Positions 1-9,483 of a stretch of 64,000 nucleotides of DNA are shown here, piece after piece; within the stretch, counting starts at the first letter, position 1, and every line of letters starts with the position of its first letter. This DNA is from 0-14-3-00-62-12 sp034440555. Lineage in GTDB: Bacteria; Pseudomonadota; Gammaproteobacteria; Xanthomonadales; Ahniellaceae. The DNA is taken from assembly GCA_034440555.1 (NCBI GenBank), contig JAWXCG010000322.1:1-64000 (forward strand). Direction: 5' to 3'. The notes below the pieces were generated by a model. The model saw only the letters and a program-made list of their open reading frames with translations, did no database searches and was not told the origin of the DNA. Made by a program: the position numbers and the translations under genes.

Positions 1-15
1 GACATAGCTCGATCC

Positions 16-1401
16 TCAGTCGATTCCCAGTTTCTTCAATTTGTAACGCAGCGCCCGGAAGGTGATGCCAAGCGCTTGCGCCGCCTTGGTTTTGTTGTAA
101 CGCGTTTCCTGCAATGCCTTCATGATGGCCTCACGCTGGAGGTTGTCGATGTAGTTTTCAAGGTCGCCGCGGGCGTTACTGGCCGGCGCCGAGAGGGGCG
201 CCGCCATCGCGCCTGATCCAACGGTTGTAAGCGGCGCCGACGTTGCACTGTCTGCGCGCTGTGGCAACCTCAGATCTACCGCTTGAATAACATTTTCTTC
301 ACACAATGCGACCGCGCGCTCCAGAATGTTTTCCAGTTCGCGAACGTTTCCTGGAAACAAATAGTGCTGCAGCGCGGTTCTTGCAGATTCTGACAATTGT
401 GGTCTATCTATGCCCCACTCGGGCGCGATCCGATCCAGCGTGCGTTCCGCCAGCAACAGGATGTCATCCGCCCGATCGCGCAACGGCGGTACGCGAACCT
501 CGATGACATTGATACGGTAAAACAAATCCTGCCGAAAGCTGCCGGACTCAACCAACTTTTGCAGATCTTTGTGGGTGGCGCTAAGGATGCGCACATCAAT
601 AGGAATTTCGCCGTTGAAGCCCACCGGGCGCACGGCTTTTTCCTGGATGACACGCAGCAGCTTCACTTGCATGTGCATGGGCAAGTCGGCAACTTCATCG
701 AGAAACAGTGTGCCGCCACTGGCGGCCTGGAACAGCCCGTCCTTGTCTGCATTTGCACCGGTGAAGCTGCCTTTTCGATGACCAAAGAATTCGCTTTCCA
801 TCAGCTCGGACGGAATCGCGCCGCAGTTGACCGGCACGAACGGACCCGCCGCACGTGGACCAAGATCATGCACCATGCGCGCGACCAGTTCCTTGCCGGT
901 GCCGGATTCACCACAGATGAATACCGGGGCCTGGCTGCGGGCTACTTTAGCGATGGTCTGCCTCACCAGTTGCATCGGCGCCGAGTTGCCGAGCAAGCGC
1001 TCACTGGAAACACTCGCCTCCGCTTTTTTTGCCTCACCAAGTTTGAGCGCAGTCTGCACCAGGCGGCGCAGCACGGTCAGATCCACCGGTTTGGAAACGA
1101 AATCAAAAGCGCCGTTCTTAAGCGCCTGTACCGCGGCATCGACATTGCCGTAAGCGGTCATCATTGCCACTGGCAACTGTGGGTAATGGCGGGCGATATA
1201 TACGATAAGATCTTGCCCACTGCCGTCAGGCAGACGCATATCGGTAAAGCACAAATCATAGTGGTGTTCTTTCAGCCGCTCATGCGCCTCGCGCACGGTC
1301 GCAGCGGTTTCAACCGTCAGTCCCATGCGGGTCAAGGTCAACACCAGCAATTCGCGGATGTCGGGCTCGTCGTCAATGATCAGGGCTGTCTGGCGGGTCA
1401 T
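16..1401 (-). CDS. pilR: Sigma-54-dependent response regulator PilR
   Basis: NtrC-type response regulator, expected to switch on sigma-54-dependent pilin transcription when phosphorylated by PilS. An N-terminal receiver domain has the acidic pocket D10/D11 and phospho-acceptor D54 (in FTDMRLPDG). The AAA+ domain follows, with Walker A GESGTGKE, the sigma-54 contact loop as GSFTGA and Walker B GGTLFLDE. The C-terminus is a Fis-type helix-turn-helix (NKTKAAQALGI...). I chose the ATG giving MTRQTALIIDDE (461 aa) because the receiver fold begins there; an in-frame ATG lies 8 codons upstream (1425). The neighbouring sensor gene pilS, on the same strand 84 bases upstream, and the divergent sucCD match the Xanthomonas pil region, which separates this from other NtrC paralogues. 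Confidence 0.93.
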   Translation of the reverse strand: MTRQTALIIDDEPDIRELLVLTLTRMGLTVETAATVREAHERLKEHHYDLCFTDMRLPDGSGQDLIVYIARHYPQLPVAMMTAYGNVDAAVQALKNGAFDFVSKPVDLTVLRRLVQTALKLGEAKKAEASVSSERLLGNSAPMQLVRQTIAKVARSQAPVFICGESGTGKELVARMVHDLGPRAAGPFVPVNCGAIPSELMESEFFGHRKGSFTGANADKDGLFQAASGGTLFLDEVADLPMHMQVKLLRVIQEKAVRPVGFNGEIPIDVRILSATHKDLQKLVESGSFRQDLFYRINVIEVRVPPLRDRADDILLLAERTLDRIAPEWGIDRPQLSESARTALQHYLFPGNVRELENILERAVALCEENVIQAVDLRLPQRADSATSAPLTTVGSGAMAAPLSAPASNARGDLENYIDNLQREAIMKALQETRYNKTKAAQALGITFRALRYKLKKLGID

Positions 1402-1485
1402 CGGGTTCTTCTGCAGGGGATGCATTTCTACCAAATCCAGGGGCGCTACGCCATGGACGCCAAAAACGCGGGGCCGAACGCTGCC

Positions 1486-3171
1486 TCAGGTGACTGTGCG
1501 CGCGGTATCTCCGCTCGATCCCATGAACTCATCTTCGCCCATGCCACGCAACACTTCCGGCTGGGCGTGGAAGGCCACGCGGAAGCAGGCACCACCACCG
1601 GCCACCGAGACCAGTTCGAGCGTGGCCTGATTGGCTTCACATAGCTGTCTGGCGATATACAAGCCCAGTCCAGTGCCGTGCTCATTGGTGGTAAAAAACG
1701 GATCGAACACATGCGGTCGCATTTTTTCCGGTATGCCTGGTCCGCGATCGATCACTTCGAGTACCGGCTGACCCGATTCCGGCAGTCGCCGCGCGACGAT
1801 CGAAACGCGCGCCGCCTGGTCCGGTAGACGGCCATGGCGCAGCGCGTTCTTGGCGAGGTTCCACGCCACCTGCTGGAGTTGGTCGGAGTCGAACACGACG
1901 CTGATGCCACTCTCGGGAATAATGCCGCGAAGTTCGTCTCCGCCCAGCGGCTGGACGTTGCGAAACTCTTCGACGAAGTTGCTCACCCAGCGATTGAGTT
2001 GAAGCAATTCGGGTTTGGAACGTTCGCGCCTGGATAATTGCAGGATATTTTCAATGATCGCGTTCATGCGCAAACACTGCGACCGGATTATTTCAAGCAG
2101 GCGCAAATCGGAGTCCGGCAGTTGCTCCGATTCGGCCAGCAGCTGGGCCGCGTGGCTGATCGCAGCCAGTGGATTGCGGATCTCGTGCGCGATGCTGGCG
2201 GACAGTCGCCCGAGTGAACTCAGCGTCATCTGCTCAGCCTGCCGGGTGGCCATGGTGGTGTCTTCAAGGAACACGATCACCGAACGCTGCGCAGATTGCG
2301 GCACCGCGACGAAGCGCGGAATCACTTCGATCGAACGGTCAACCAGGGCAGCTGGCGCGAAGTCGGACTTGCCGCTGGTGCGCCAGTGCTCCAGCCGTCG
2401 CATCAGTTCGGGCGAGATGGCCGCGACATCCTTTATCGTTGGGCTGGGGTTACCCAGCGCGTGCCATGCGGATTCATTGATGCGCTGGATTCGCCCCTGG
2501 CCATCAAGCACCAGCACGCCGGACTTCATGCGCCGGATAATCAGGTCGTTGAGTTGCGACAAACTCTCGACATCGGATTCGCGATCTTCAACCAGCTTCT
2601 GGCGCTGGCGCACCTCCTGCCGCAATAGCTGCATCAACGCCGATACCGCCATGTAACCGATACCGACCACCGCTACTTCCAGCAATGTGCGTTCTTCGAC
2701 TTGCAGGTAGCGGATCGCCACCCAGCGTTCGAGAAATCCGACAAGCACAGCCAGTGAGGCAAACACGAACGCGATACGTGGCGCCAGCAAAACGCCGCCT
2801 GACGCCAGATTGATCAGAAGCAACATGGCGATGCCGCCATCCATGCCCTGAGTTGCCAGCAAAGTTAGACCCGCGACGGTGATGTCCAGTGCCAGCCCGA
2901 TCAATGTGGGCGCACTGCGTCTGCCACCGGCAGAATTTTCCCACGACAGCAAGCCGATCGCTCCGAGAAGAAATAACAAAGAGGCGATGCGCGCGACGTT
3001 GGGCGCCGCCAGACTGACAAACTCTTTGGCCAGCGGGCTGAAGCAGATTCCGACCAGCAACATCGCCTCAAACAGCCGAAACAGCCCAAAGAAATAGCGC
3101 TCGCGTCGCACCAGATCGATGCTGCGGACCAGTTCGGACGGACTGCGGGGAGCGTTTTTGGCAGTAGCCAT
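1486..3171 (-). CDS. pilS: Sensor histidine kinase PilS
   Basis: Membrane histidine kinase that phosphorylates PilR in response to pilin levels in the inner membrane (family knowledge). The N-terminal 190 residues carry about six hydrophobic segments, typical of PilS, followed by a PAS-like region. The kinase core has the H-box IAHEIRNPL with predicted phospho-His329, an N-box NLAKNALRHG, G1 DRGPGIP and G2 GTGLGLYIA. The ATG at 3171 (MATAKNAP) gives 561 aa. The frame stays open upstream, but that part is basic and low-complexity and would put junk ahead of the first membrane segment. It forms an operon with pilR, 84 bases downstream, and is divergent from sucC. Confidence 0.92.
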   Translation of the reverse strand: MATAKNAPRSPSELVRSIDLVRRERYFFGLFRLFEAMLLVGICFSPLAKEFVSLAAPNVARIASLLFLLGAIGLLSWENSAGGRRSAPTLIGLALDITVAGLTLLATQGMDGGIAMLLLINLASGGVLLAPRIAFVFASLAVLVGFLERWVAIRYLQVEERTLLEVAVVGIGYMAVSALMQLLRQEVRQRQKLVEDRESDVESLSQLNDLIIRRMKSGVLVLDGQGRIQRINESAWHALGNPSPTIKDVAAISPELMRRLEHWRTSGKSDFAPAALVDRSIEVIPRFVAVPQSAQRSVIVFLEDTTMATRQAEQMTLSSLGRLSASIAHEIRNPLAAISHAAQLLAESEQLPDSDLRLLEIIRSQCLRMNAIIENILQLSRRERSKPELLQLNRWVSNFVEEFRNVQPLGGDELRGIIPESGISVVFDSDQLQQVAWNLAKNALRHGRLPDQAARVSIVARRLPESGQPVLEVIDRGPGIPEKMRPHVFDPFFTTNEHGTGLGLYIARQLCEANQATLELVSVAGGGACFRVAFHAQPEVLRGMGEDEFMGSSGDTARTVT

Positions 3172-3527
3172 GGAGGAAGAGTATAGATTGGGGGGTGCGC
3201 AACGGTGGGGCGCAAATTGAGGTTCCCTGCGAGCGGACCGCGTGAGGGCAGCCGGAGGCGCAGCGGTCAACCGCGGCGCGGATCAGCTGGCTTTGGCAGT
3301 GAATTCGCGGTCGGCGCCGCTTCCACGCAGGCCGCTCCCACATGGTCTGCGGCCCTCGCATGCGGCCGGATGCGCAGTCGCACAGCACGCCCGGCTGTCT
3401 TGCACAAGCCCTTTCATTGCCGCGGGTCTTTGGCACAATACGCGTCCCAAACCTCCGAACGCTCGGCGGCGGGCTGTGCATCAGTCCGAATTGTTTTCTG
3501 CAGCGATCGCTTCCATCAAGGTGCCAC
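3172..3527. promoter_or_regulatory. pilS/sucC divergent intergenic region
   Basis: About 355 bases without a supported gene between two divergent operons, so it must hold promoters for both. A possible sucC promoter is CTTTCA (3411-3416), a 17-base spacer and CACAAT (3434-3439); the match is weak. At 3316-3343 two half-copies of the GCCGCTcCCAC palindromic repeat lie in direct orientation, a degraded form of the element seen intact further on. Nothing else is recognisable. Confidence 0.3.
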
Positions 3528-4688
3528 ATGAACTTCCACGAGTATCAAGCGAAACTGCTGTTCGCCGATTACGCCATCCCGGTACCCGCGGGGCGCATAG
3601 CATCTACCGCGGATCAGGCAGCAGAAGCCGCCCGCGCCATCGGTGGTGAGCAATGGGTAGTGAAGGCACAGATCCACGCTGGCGGTCGCGGCAAGGCCGG
3701 GGGCGTCAAACTCTGCACCACCGTTGACGCGGTCAAGGAAGCCGCGGCCAAGATGCTGGGCACCAAGATGATCACCTATCAAAGTGCAGGCCGTGGACTC
3801 CCGGTCAACGTAGTGCTGATCTCGGAAGCGAACGACATCGAGCAAGAGTTGTACCTCAGTGCGCTGGTCGATCGCTCTACCAAGTCAGTGTCATTCATCG
3901 TCTCCGCTGCCGGCGGCGTCGACATCGAAACTGTGGCGCGCGAGACACCAGAGCAAATCCACACCGTGATCGTCGACTACGTCCAGGGATTACAGCCCTA
4001 TCAATGCCGCAAGGTCGGATTCGCGATGGGCCTGACCGCCAAGCAAGTGGGCCAGCTCACCAAGATCATGCAGGGCGTCTACAAGCTGTTCATGGACAAA
4101 GACATGAGCTTGATCGAATTGAATCCGCTCGCGATTGTTGCGAACGGCGATTTGATGGCGCTTGATGGCAAGCTCAACTCTGACGACAACGCCGCTTTCC
4201 GTCATCCGAAGCTGGTGGCGATGCGCGACATCACCCAGGAAGATGCGGCCGAGGCCGAGGCTGCCGATCACCACCTCAATTACGTGCAGATGGATGGCAA
4301 CATCGGCTGCATGGTCAATGGCGCTGGCCTGGCGATGGCAACGATGGACGTGATCAAACTCAATGGCAGTGAGCCCGCCAACTTTCTGGATGTTGGCGGT
4401 GGCGCCACCAAGGAGCGCGTCACTGAGGCGTTCAAGCTGATTCTTTCTTCCGACAAAGTGAAAGCGATCCTGGTCAACATCTTTGGCGGCATCGTTCGCT
4501 GCGACATGATCGCCGAGGGCATCATCGCCGCGGTAAAAGAAGTGGGCGTGAAAATTCCTGTAGTGGTGCGCCTTGAAGGCACCAATGTCGAAAAAGGCCG
4601 CGAACTGCTGGCCAATTCGGCGTTCAAGATCATCACTGCCACCGACCTCAACGACGCTGCCAAGAAAGCCGTCGCCGCCATCGTCTGA
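3528..4688 (+). CDS. sucC: Succinyl-CoA synthetase (ADP-forming) beta subunit
   Basis: Beta subunit of the TCA-cycle enzyme converting succinyl-CoA, ADP and phosphate to succinate, CoA and ATP. The product is 386 aa, close to the usual 388. It starts MNFHEYQAK, the family N-terminus, and has the ATP-grasp fold with AQIHAGGRGKAGG in the nucleotide site, SLIELNPL for metal binding, and the CoA-ligase domain with LDVGGGA and NIFGGIVRCD. The frame extends upstream of 3528 but only the ATG at 3528 fits the family. sucD follows after 90 bases in the same direction. Confidence 0.97.
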   Translation: MNFHEYQAKLLFADYAIPVPAGRIASTADQAAEAARAIGGEQWVVKAQIHAGGRGKAGGVKLCTTVDAVKEAAAKMLGTKMITYQSAGRGLPVNVVLISEANDIEQELYLSALVDRSTKSVSFIVSAAGGVDIETVARETPEQIHTVIVDYVQGLQPYQCRKVGFAMGLTAKQVGQLTKIMQGVYKLFMDKDMSLIELNPLAIVANGDLMALDGKLNSDDNAAFRHPKLVAMRDITQEDAAEAEAADHHLNYVQMDGNIGCMVNGAGLAMATMDVIKLNGSEPANFLDVGGGATKERVTEAFKLILSSDKVKAILVNIFGGIVRCDMIAEGIIAAVKEVGVKIPVVVRLEGTNVEKGRELLANSAFKIITATDLNDAAKKAVAAIV

Positions 4689-4778
4689 AGCTGATTTTGC
4701 GAGCGGTCTCTGACCGCGACTGAATGATTCACGACGCAGGCCGGGCTACGCCGACGTCGATCCAACCAAGGAATTAGC

Positions 4779-5660
4779 ATGAGCGTCCTGATCAACAAAC
4801 ACACCAAGGTGATCTGCCAGGGATTTACCGGCAGCCAAGGCACCTTCCACTCTGAACAGGCGATCGACTACGGCACGCAACTGGTCGGCGGCGTCACTCC
4901 GGGCAAAGGCGGCAGCACGCACGTTGGCCTTCCGGTATTCGACACCGTTGAGGACGCGATCAACGAAACCGGTGCCGACGCCACGATGATCTTCGTGCCA
5001 CCGCCGTTCGCTGCCGATGCCATCCTCGAAGCAGCAGATGCGGGTATCAGAGTGATCGTAGCGATCACCGAGGGCATTCCGGTGCTCGATATGTTGCGCG
5101 TCAAGCATGCACTGGCGCATTACCCTGATGCGGTGCTGATCGGACCGAACTGCCCGGGAATCATCACACCCGGCGAATGCAAAATCGGCATCATGCCTGG
5201 TCACATCCACAAGCCAGGCAAGATCGGCATCGTCTCGCGCTCTGGCACGCTTACCTATGAGGCGGTGTTTCAGACTACCAATGCGGGCCTCGGCCAGAGC
5301 ACCTGTATCGGTATCGGCGGCGATCCGATCAACGGCCTCAACTTCATCGACTGCCTGGCGCTGTTTCAGGATGACCCGCAGACCGAGGGCATCATCATGG
5401 TCGGCGAAATTGGCGGCAGTGCGGAAGAAGAGGCCGCCGAATTCATTACCGAATACGTACGCAAACCGGTGGTTGCATTTATTGCCGGCGCTTCGGCTCC
5501 AGTCGGGAAGCGCATGGGTCATGCAGGCGCGATCATCTCCGGTGGCAAGGGCACTGCGGCGGCAAAGTTTGCGGCACTCGAAGCTGCGGGCGTCACCACG
5601 GTGAAATCACCGGCTGATCTGGGCAAGGCCATTGAAGCGGCATTGAAAGCCCGCAAGTAA
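4779..5660 (+). CDS. sucD: Succinyl-CoA synthetase alpha subunit
   Basis: Alpha subunit carrying the CoA-binding Rossmann domain and the phosphorylated histidine. The start is ATG 4779, preceded by an AAGGAA ribosome site at 4768-4773. Visible signatures are GFTGSQGTFH and GVTPGKGG near the N-terminus, IGPNCPGI, SRSGTLTYE, and the active-site GHAGAIISGG with catalytic His248. At 293 aa it is slightly longer than the Escherichia coli protein (289). It pairs with SucC encoded just upstream. Confidence 0.97.
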   Translation: MSVLINKHTKVICQGFTGSQGTFHSEQAIDYGTQLVGGVTPGKGGSTHVGLPVFDTVEDAINETGADATMIFVPPPFAADAILEAADAGIRVIVAITEGIPVLDMLRVKHALAHYPDAVLIGPNCPGIITPGECKIGIMPGHIHKPGKIGIVSRSGTLTYEAVFQTTNAGLGQSTCIGIGGDPINGLNFIDCLALFQDDPQTEGIIMVGEIGGSAEEEAAEFITEYVRKPVVAFIAGASAPVGKRMGHAGAIISGGKGTAAAKFAALEAAGVTTVKSPADLGKAIEAALKARK

Positions 5661-5683
5661 AGCAATACCCGTGCGAGCGTTTT

Positions 5684-5761
5684 TTTGTGGGACCGGCTTC
5701 AACCGCGATTCTTGACGATGCCAAAGTCTTGAGGAATCGCGGCTCAAGCCGCTTCCACAAA
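5684..5761. repeat. REP-type palindromic repeat pair after sucD
   Basis: Two inverted arms (about 5684-5712 and 5733-5761) with the core TGTGGGACCGGCTTCAACCG on one side and its near complement on the other, around a 20-base centre. It is the same element as at 7423-7496 and 10476-10546. It can fold into a long hairpin in RNA and lies between co-directional sucD and nadE. Confidence 0.8.
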
Positions 5762-5798
5762 GGCCACTCCCACCTTACCGCCCTACTCGAGGCACCCG

Positions 5799-7415
5799 AT
5801 GAAACCGATCCGCATCGCGCTCGCGCAGTTCGATTTCCCGGCCGGCGCGGTCGAGCAGAATGCCGAGCAAATTCTTCAGCTTGCGGTGCGAGCGCGTGAT
5901 GAATTGGGCGCGCGGTTGATCTTGTTTCCCGAACTCGCGATTTCCGGGTACTTGGCCGAGGACCTGTTCCTGCGTCCCAGTTTCGTGGAAACCTGCAATC
6001 GTGAGCTGGCCCGAGTAATCGCCAGCCTGCGCGGCATTGATGTGGTCATCGGCCATCCGCTGCGTGAAGGCGAGCAGTTGTTCAATGCACTGAGCTGGGT
6101 GCGCGATGGTCGCGTGATTGTGCGTTATCGCAAGCAGGCGCTACCCAACTACACGGTGTTCGACGAAAAGCGTTACTTCATGGCAGGCGACCAGGCGGCG
6201 ATCGTCGAACTCGATGGTGTGCGCTTCGCGCCGTTGATCTGCGAAGACATCTGGGAAGCGTTCCCCGCTGCGCGTGCGATACAGGCCGGCGCCGATGCCC
6301 TGCTCGTTATCAATGCCTCGCCGTTCGACATTGGCAATCGCCGACACCGTCACGCCGAGGTTCGCGAACGCGCCACTACGCACAACGTGCCTATCGCCTA
6401 CGTCAATGTCGTCGCCGGGCAAGATGACCTGGTTTTCGACGGCGGCGCTTTCTGCGTCAACGGTGATGGCAGCATGCAAGGACCCGCACCCGCTTTCGAG
6501 GACCACTTGCTGGCCATCGACTACGTTCCCGAATCACGGCGCTTTCATGCGATCAATTGGCCCGTAGCTGAAGCCGATGATCGAGCTCGCTTTTACAAGG
6601 CACTGGTACGCGGCACGCGCGACTACATCGAGAAGAATCATTTCCCCGGAGTGCTGCTGGGTCTGTCCGGTGGTGTTGATTCGGCCCTGACCCTGGCGAT
6701 TGCCGTGGACGCGCTCGGCCCGACGCGAGTTACCGCGGTGATGATGCCCACGCGCTTTACTTCGCAGCTGTCGCTGGACGAAGCTGCAGCGCAGGCGAAA
6801 CTGCTCGGCGTGCACTATCACGTGGTGCCGATTGAGGACGCATTCAGCACCCTGCTCGCATCGCTCGCCCCGATTTTCGGCGAAAGGCCGGTTGACGTCA
6901 CCGAGGAAAATTTGCAGGCGCGCATCCGCGGCATGATTCTGATGGCACTGTCCAACAAGTTTGGTGCCATGGTGTTATCAACCGGCAACAAAAGCGAAAT
7001 GGCTTGCGGCTATGCCACGCTCTATGGCGACATGTGCGGCGGCTTCGCGCCCCTGAAGGATGTTTACAAAACCGAAGTCTGGGCACTGTGCCGGCACCGC
7101 AACGCGATTTCGCCGGCTATTCCTGAAGCGGTGATTACGCGCCCGCCATCGGCCGAGCTACGCGAAAACCAGAAAGATCAGGACTCACTGCCGCCCTACG
7201 AGTTGCTCGACGAAATTCTCAAACGCTACATCGAGCAAGACAAGTCGCGTGCCGAGATTATCGCTGAAGGGTTCGACCAAGCTACGGTGCAGCGCGTCGT
7301 CAAGCTGGTCCTGCGCAACGAATACAAGCGTCGCCAATCGGCGCCGGGACCGCGCATCACTCGTCGCGCGTTCGGGCGCGACCGACGCTATCCAATCACC
7401 ACCGGTTGGCGATAA
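5799..7415 (+). CDS. nadE: Glutamine-dependent NAD+ synthetase
   Basis: Last step of NAD biosynthesis: amidation of deamido-NAD using ammonia released from glutamine. The 538-aa protein is the two-domain form. The N-terminal nitrilase-fold glutaminase has the catalytic triad Glu45 (FPELAISGY), Lys112 (YRKQALPNY) and Cys148 (LICEDIWE). The C-terminal N-type ATP-pyrophosphatase synthetase has the P-loop LSGGVDSALT and STGNKSE. It starts at ATG 5799 just after CGAGG. A solitary gene flanked by palindromic repeats on both sides. Confidence 0.95.
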   Translation: MKPIRIALAQFDFPAGAVEQNAEQILQLAVRARDELGARLILFPELAISGYLAEDLFLRPSFVETCNRELARVIASLRGIDVVIGHPLREGEQLFNALSWVRDGRVIVRYRKQALPNYTVFDEKRYFMAGDQAAIVELDGVRFAPLICEDIWEAFPAARAIQAGADALLVINASPFDIGNRRHRHAEVRERATTHNVPIAYVNVVAGQDDLVFDGGAFCVNGDGSMQGPAPAFEDHLLAIDYVPESRRFHAINWPVAEADDRARFYKALVRGTRDYIEKNHFPGVLLGLSGGVDSALTLAIAVDALGPTRVTAVMMPTRFTSQLSLDEAAAQAKLLGVHYHVVPIEDAFSTLLASLAPIFGERPVDVTEENLQARIRGMILMALSNKFGAMVLSTGNKSEMACGYATLYGDMCGGFAPLKDVYKTEVWALCRHRNAISPAIPEAVITRPPSAELRENQKDQDSLPPYELLDEILKRYIEQDKSRAEIIAEGFDQATVQRVVKLVLRNEYKRRQSAPGPRITRRAFGRDRRYPITTGWR

Positions 7416-7422
7416 GCATGAC

Positions 7423-7496
7423 CGTGGGAGCGGCGTCAGCCGCGACTCCCAATACTACGATGCGTTGGAATATCGCGTCTGACGCCGCTCCCACAG
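7423..7496. repeat. REP-type palindromic repeat pair after nadE
   Basis: Arms at 7423-7450 (CGTGGGAGCGGCGTCAGCCG...) and 7472-7496 (its complement, slightly diverged: ...GACGCCGCTCCCAC). Same family as the elements after sucD and upstream of thiL. The T-to-G change in the arm (GGCGTC for GGCTTC) is matched in both halves, so the hairpin is kept. Confidence 0.8.
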
Positions 7497-7536
7497 AAGC
7501 CACTCCAAAAATCCTGATTTCCTAATTGGAATCGAT

Positions 7537-8700
7537 ATGACCAAACCCAGCAAACCTCTAGGCCTCGGAACTCGCGCCATTCATGCCGGGCAATCGCCTG
7601 ACCCGACAACGGGCGCGATCATGACGCCGATCTACGCAACATCCACTTATGTGCAGCAAAGCCCTGGCGTGCACAAGGGTTTTGAATACACGCGCTCGCA
7701 CAATCCGACGCGTTTCGCTTTCGAGGATTGTGTGGCTGCGCTGGAGGGTGGCAGCAAGGGCTTTGCGTTTGCGTCTGGTTTGGCGGCGACATCTACGATT
7801 CTGGAAATCATCGACAGCGGCAGCCATGTCATCGCGATGGATGACATGTACGGTGGCACTTTCCGCCTGTTCGAACGTGTACGTCGGCGCAGTGCTGGAC
7901 TGGATTTCAGTTTCGTCGATGCCAATGACGAAACCATGCTGAAGGCTGCGTTGAAACCAAACACGCGCATGATCTGGGTAGAGACGCCAACCAATCCGAT
8001 GCTGAAATTGGTCGATCTGAAGCAGCTGGGCAAGTTTGCCAAGAAGCATGGCCTGATCCTGGTCGTCGACAACACTTTCAGTTCACCCATGTTGCAGCGC
8101 CCGTTGGAATTCGGCGCCGACATTGTCATGCACTCCGCGACCAAGTATCTCAATGGCCACTCGGATATGGTCGGTGGTATCGCGGTGGTGGGTGAGAACG
8201 CGGAACTACGCGAAAAACTCACCTTCCTGCAGAACGCAGTCGGCGGAATTGCCGGTCCCTTCGACAGCTTTTTGGCGCTGCGCGGCCTGAAGACGCTGCA
8301 CCTGCGCATGCGCGCGCATTGTGAGAACGCGAAGCAACTGGCGAAATGGCTGGAAAAGCATCCTGCACTTCAGCGTGTGATCTATCCAGGACTCAAGTCG
8401 CATCCACAGCACGCTCTTGCTGCCAAGCAGATGGACGATTTCGGCGGCATGATCTCGATCGAAGTCCGCGGCGGGCTGAAGAAAGCCCGACGCATGATGG
8501 AACGTTGCACTTTGTTTGGTCTGGCCGAATCGCTGGGTGGTGTTGAATCCCTGATCAATCATCCCGCCATCATGACCCACGCTTCGGTCCCTGCTGACAA
8601 ACGCAGGCGCCTGGGCATCAGTGACGGCCTGGTGCGGCTTTCGGTCGGTGTGGAAGACGTGGCTGATTTACGCGCTGAGCTGGCGTACGCATTGGAATAA
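7537..8700 (+). CDS. metB: Cystathionine gamma-synthase / trans-sulfuration PLP enzyme
   Basis: Cys/Met-metabolism PLP enzyme of 387 aa. Family features: YTRSHNPTR, the phosphate-binding ASGLAAT, the aromatic stretch MYGGT, VDNTFSSP, and the PLP-binding SATKYLNGHSD with Lys203. C-terminal SLGGVESLINHP and RLSVGVED are typical. Cystathionine gamma-synthase, cystathionine gamma-lyase and O-acylhomoserine sulfhydrylase share these motifs, so the reaction is not settled by sequence reading; the 387-residue length and GGVESL motif favour MetB or a gamma-lyase over the longer sulfhydrylase. The start at ATG 7537 follows a weak TTGGAA site. It is monocistronic as far as can be seen. Confidence 0.85.
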   Translation: MTKPSKPLGLGTRAIHAGQSPDPTTGAIMTPIYATSTYVQQSPGVHKGFEYTRSHNPTRFAFEDCVAALEGGSKGFAFASGLAATSTILEIIDSGSHVIAMDDMYGGTFRLFERVRRRSAGLDFSFVDANDETMLKAALKPNTRMIWVETPTNPMLKLVDLKQLGKFAKKHGLILVVDNTFSSPMLQRPLEFGADIVMHSATKYLNGHSDMVGGIAVVGENAELREKLTFLQNAVGGIAGPFDSFLALRGLKTLHLRMRAHCENAKQLAKWLEKHPALQRVIYPGLKSHPQHALAAKQMDDFGGMISIEVRGGLKKARRMMERCTLFGLAESLGGVESLINHPAIMTHASVPADKRRRLGISDGLVRLSVGVEDVADLRAELAYALE

Positions 8701-8763
8701 CCGGCCGTGCCCATGTACGGCGGGGCTTGCTCCGCTACTGTTCACTTGGGGTGTTTCAGTATA

Positions 8764-8914
8764 TGTAGGGTGGGTGTAACCCACCATTGCGCAGCGTTCG
8801 AGAATGGTGGGTTGCACCCACCCTACGACTCAGTAGCAAGCATGTAGGGTGGGTGCAACCCACCATTGCGCAGCGTTCGAGAGCGGTGGGTTGCACCCAC
8901 CCTACGACTCAGTT
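8764..8914. repeat. Two tandem copies of a 71-72-bp palindromic repeat
   Basis: Units at 8764-8834 and 8843-8914, nearly identical. Each has an inverted repeat TAGGGTGGGTgcAACCCACC on one arm and GGTGGGTTGCACCCACCCTA on the other, around the centre ATTGCGCAGCGTTCGAGA, then GACTCAGT. Within each arm, GGTGGGT...ACCCACC also pairs. It fills the 240-base gap between convergent metB and pgpA. A truncated arm recurs at 24131. No protein-coding sequence is seen in this gap. Confidence 0.85.
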
Positions 8915-8940
8915 ACAAGTTCTGCGCAACAAACTGCGCG

Positions 8941-9483
8941 CTAAGCCTCAACGCTTCGCCATAACCATGGCAGTGCAAAAGCCATGAGCAACGCCCCGAA
9001 TATACCCGCAAGCGCGTCGTCCAGCATGGCGCCAAAGCCGCCGTGCAATTCGCGATCGGCGACGGATGCAGGCCAGGGTTTGAGAATGTCGAATACGCGA
9101 AACAGCACGAACCCGATCGTCAGTTCGGCCCACAGCGGCGGCGCGAATCCAATGTACGGCCAGTACGCAGTCGCTGGCAGCAATACGATCCATTGGCCGA
9201 CCCACTCATCCATCACCACTGCACCAGGGTCTTCCCGCCGCAAACGTGCGATCACCCAATCGGCAGCGAAAACACCCAGCACAAACGCCACTACGCAGCC
9301 GCCAAACACCGCCCACGGGCCGTAAACGCGCAATCCGAGGTAGGGCAGCAATGCCATCAGTGAACCCACCGTGCCTGGCGCGATCGGCGACAGACCGCCG
9401 CCGAATCCACTCGCGATCCAGCCCCAGGGATGGCTGAGCAACATTGATATTTGTGCGCGCGTCATATGGTTCATTGCTTTCAT
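8941..9483 (-). CDS. pgpA: Phosphatidylglycerophosphatase A
   Basis: Inner-membrane phosphatase converting phosphatidylglycerol phosphate to phosphatidylglycerol. The 180-aa product has the PgpA signatures GLSPIAPGTVGS near residue 30, DEWVGQW and FRVFDILKPWP, plus several hydrophobic segments. The ATG at 9483 overlaps the thiL stop as ATGA, deciding this start over the slightly longer frame. It is the last gene of the glyA-to-pgpA operon; thiL-pgpA adjacency is common in gammaproteobacteria. Confidence 0.93.
   Translation of the reverse strand: MKAMNHMTRAQISMLLSHPWGWIASGFGGGLSPIAPGTVGSLMALLPYLGLRVYGPWAVFGGCVVAFVLGVFAADWVIARLRREDPGAVVMDEWVGQWIVLLPATAYWPYIGFAPPLWAELTIGFVLFRVFDILKPWPASVADRELHGGFGAMLDDALAGIFGALLMAFALPWLWRSVEA

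Noticed and set aside
397..1644. Long plus-strand open frame of 415 codons opposite pilR/pilS
   Set aside because: It is antisense to two well supported genes, has no domain likeness and reflects GC-rich codon bias.
3431..3449. TGGCAC-N5-GCG as a sigma-54 promoter for sucC
   Set aside because: The -12 element lacks the TTGC core, and sucC is not expected to be sigma-54 dependent.
8764..8914. CRISPR-like array
   Set aside because: Only two units, each itself palindromic with no unique spacers; fits an intergenic palindromic repeat.
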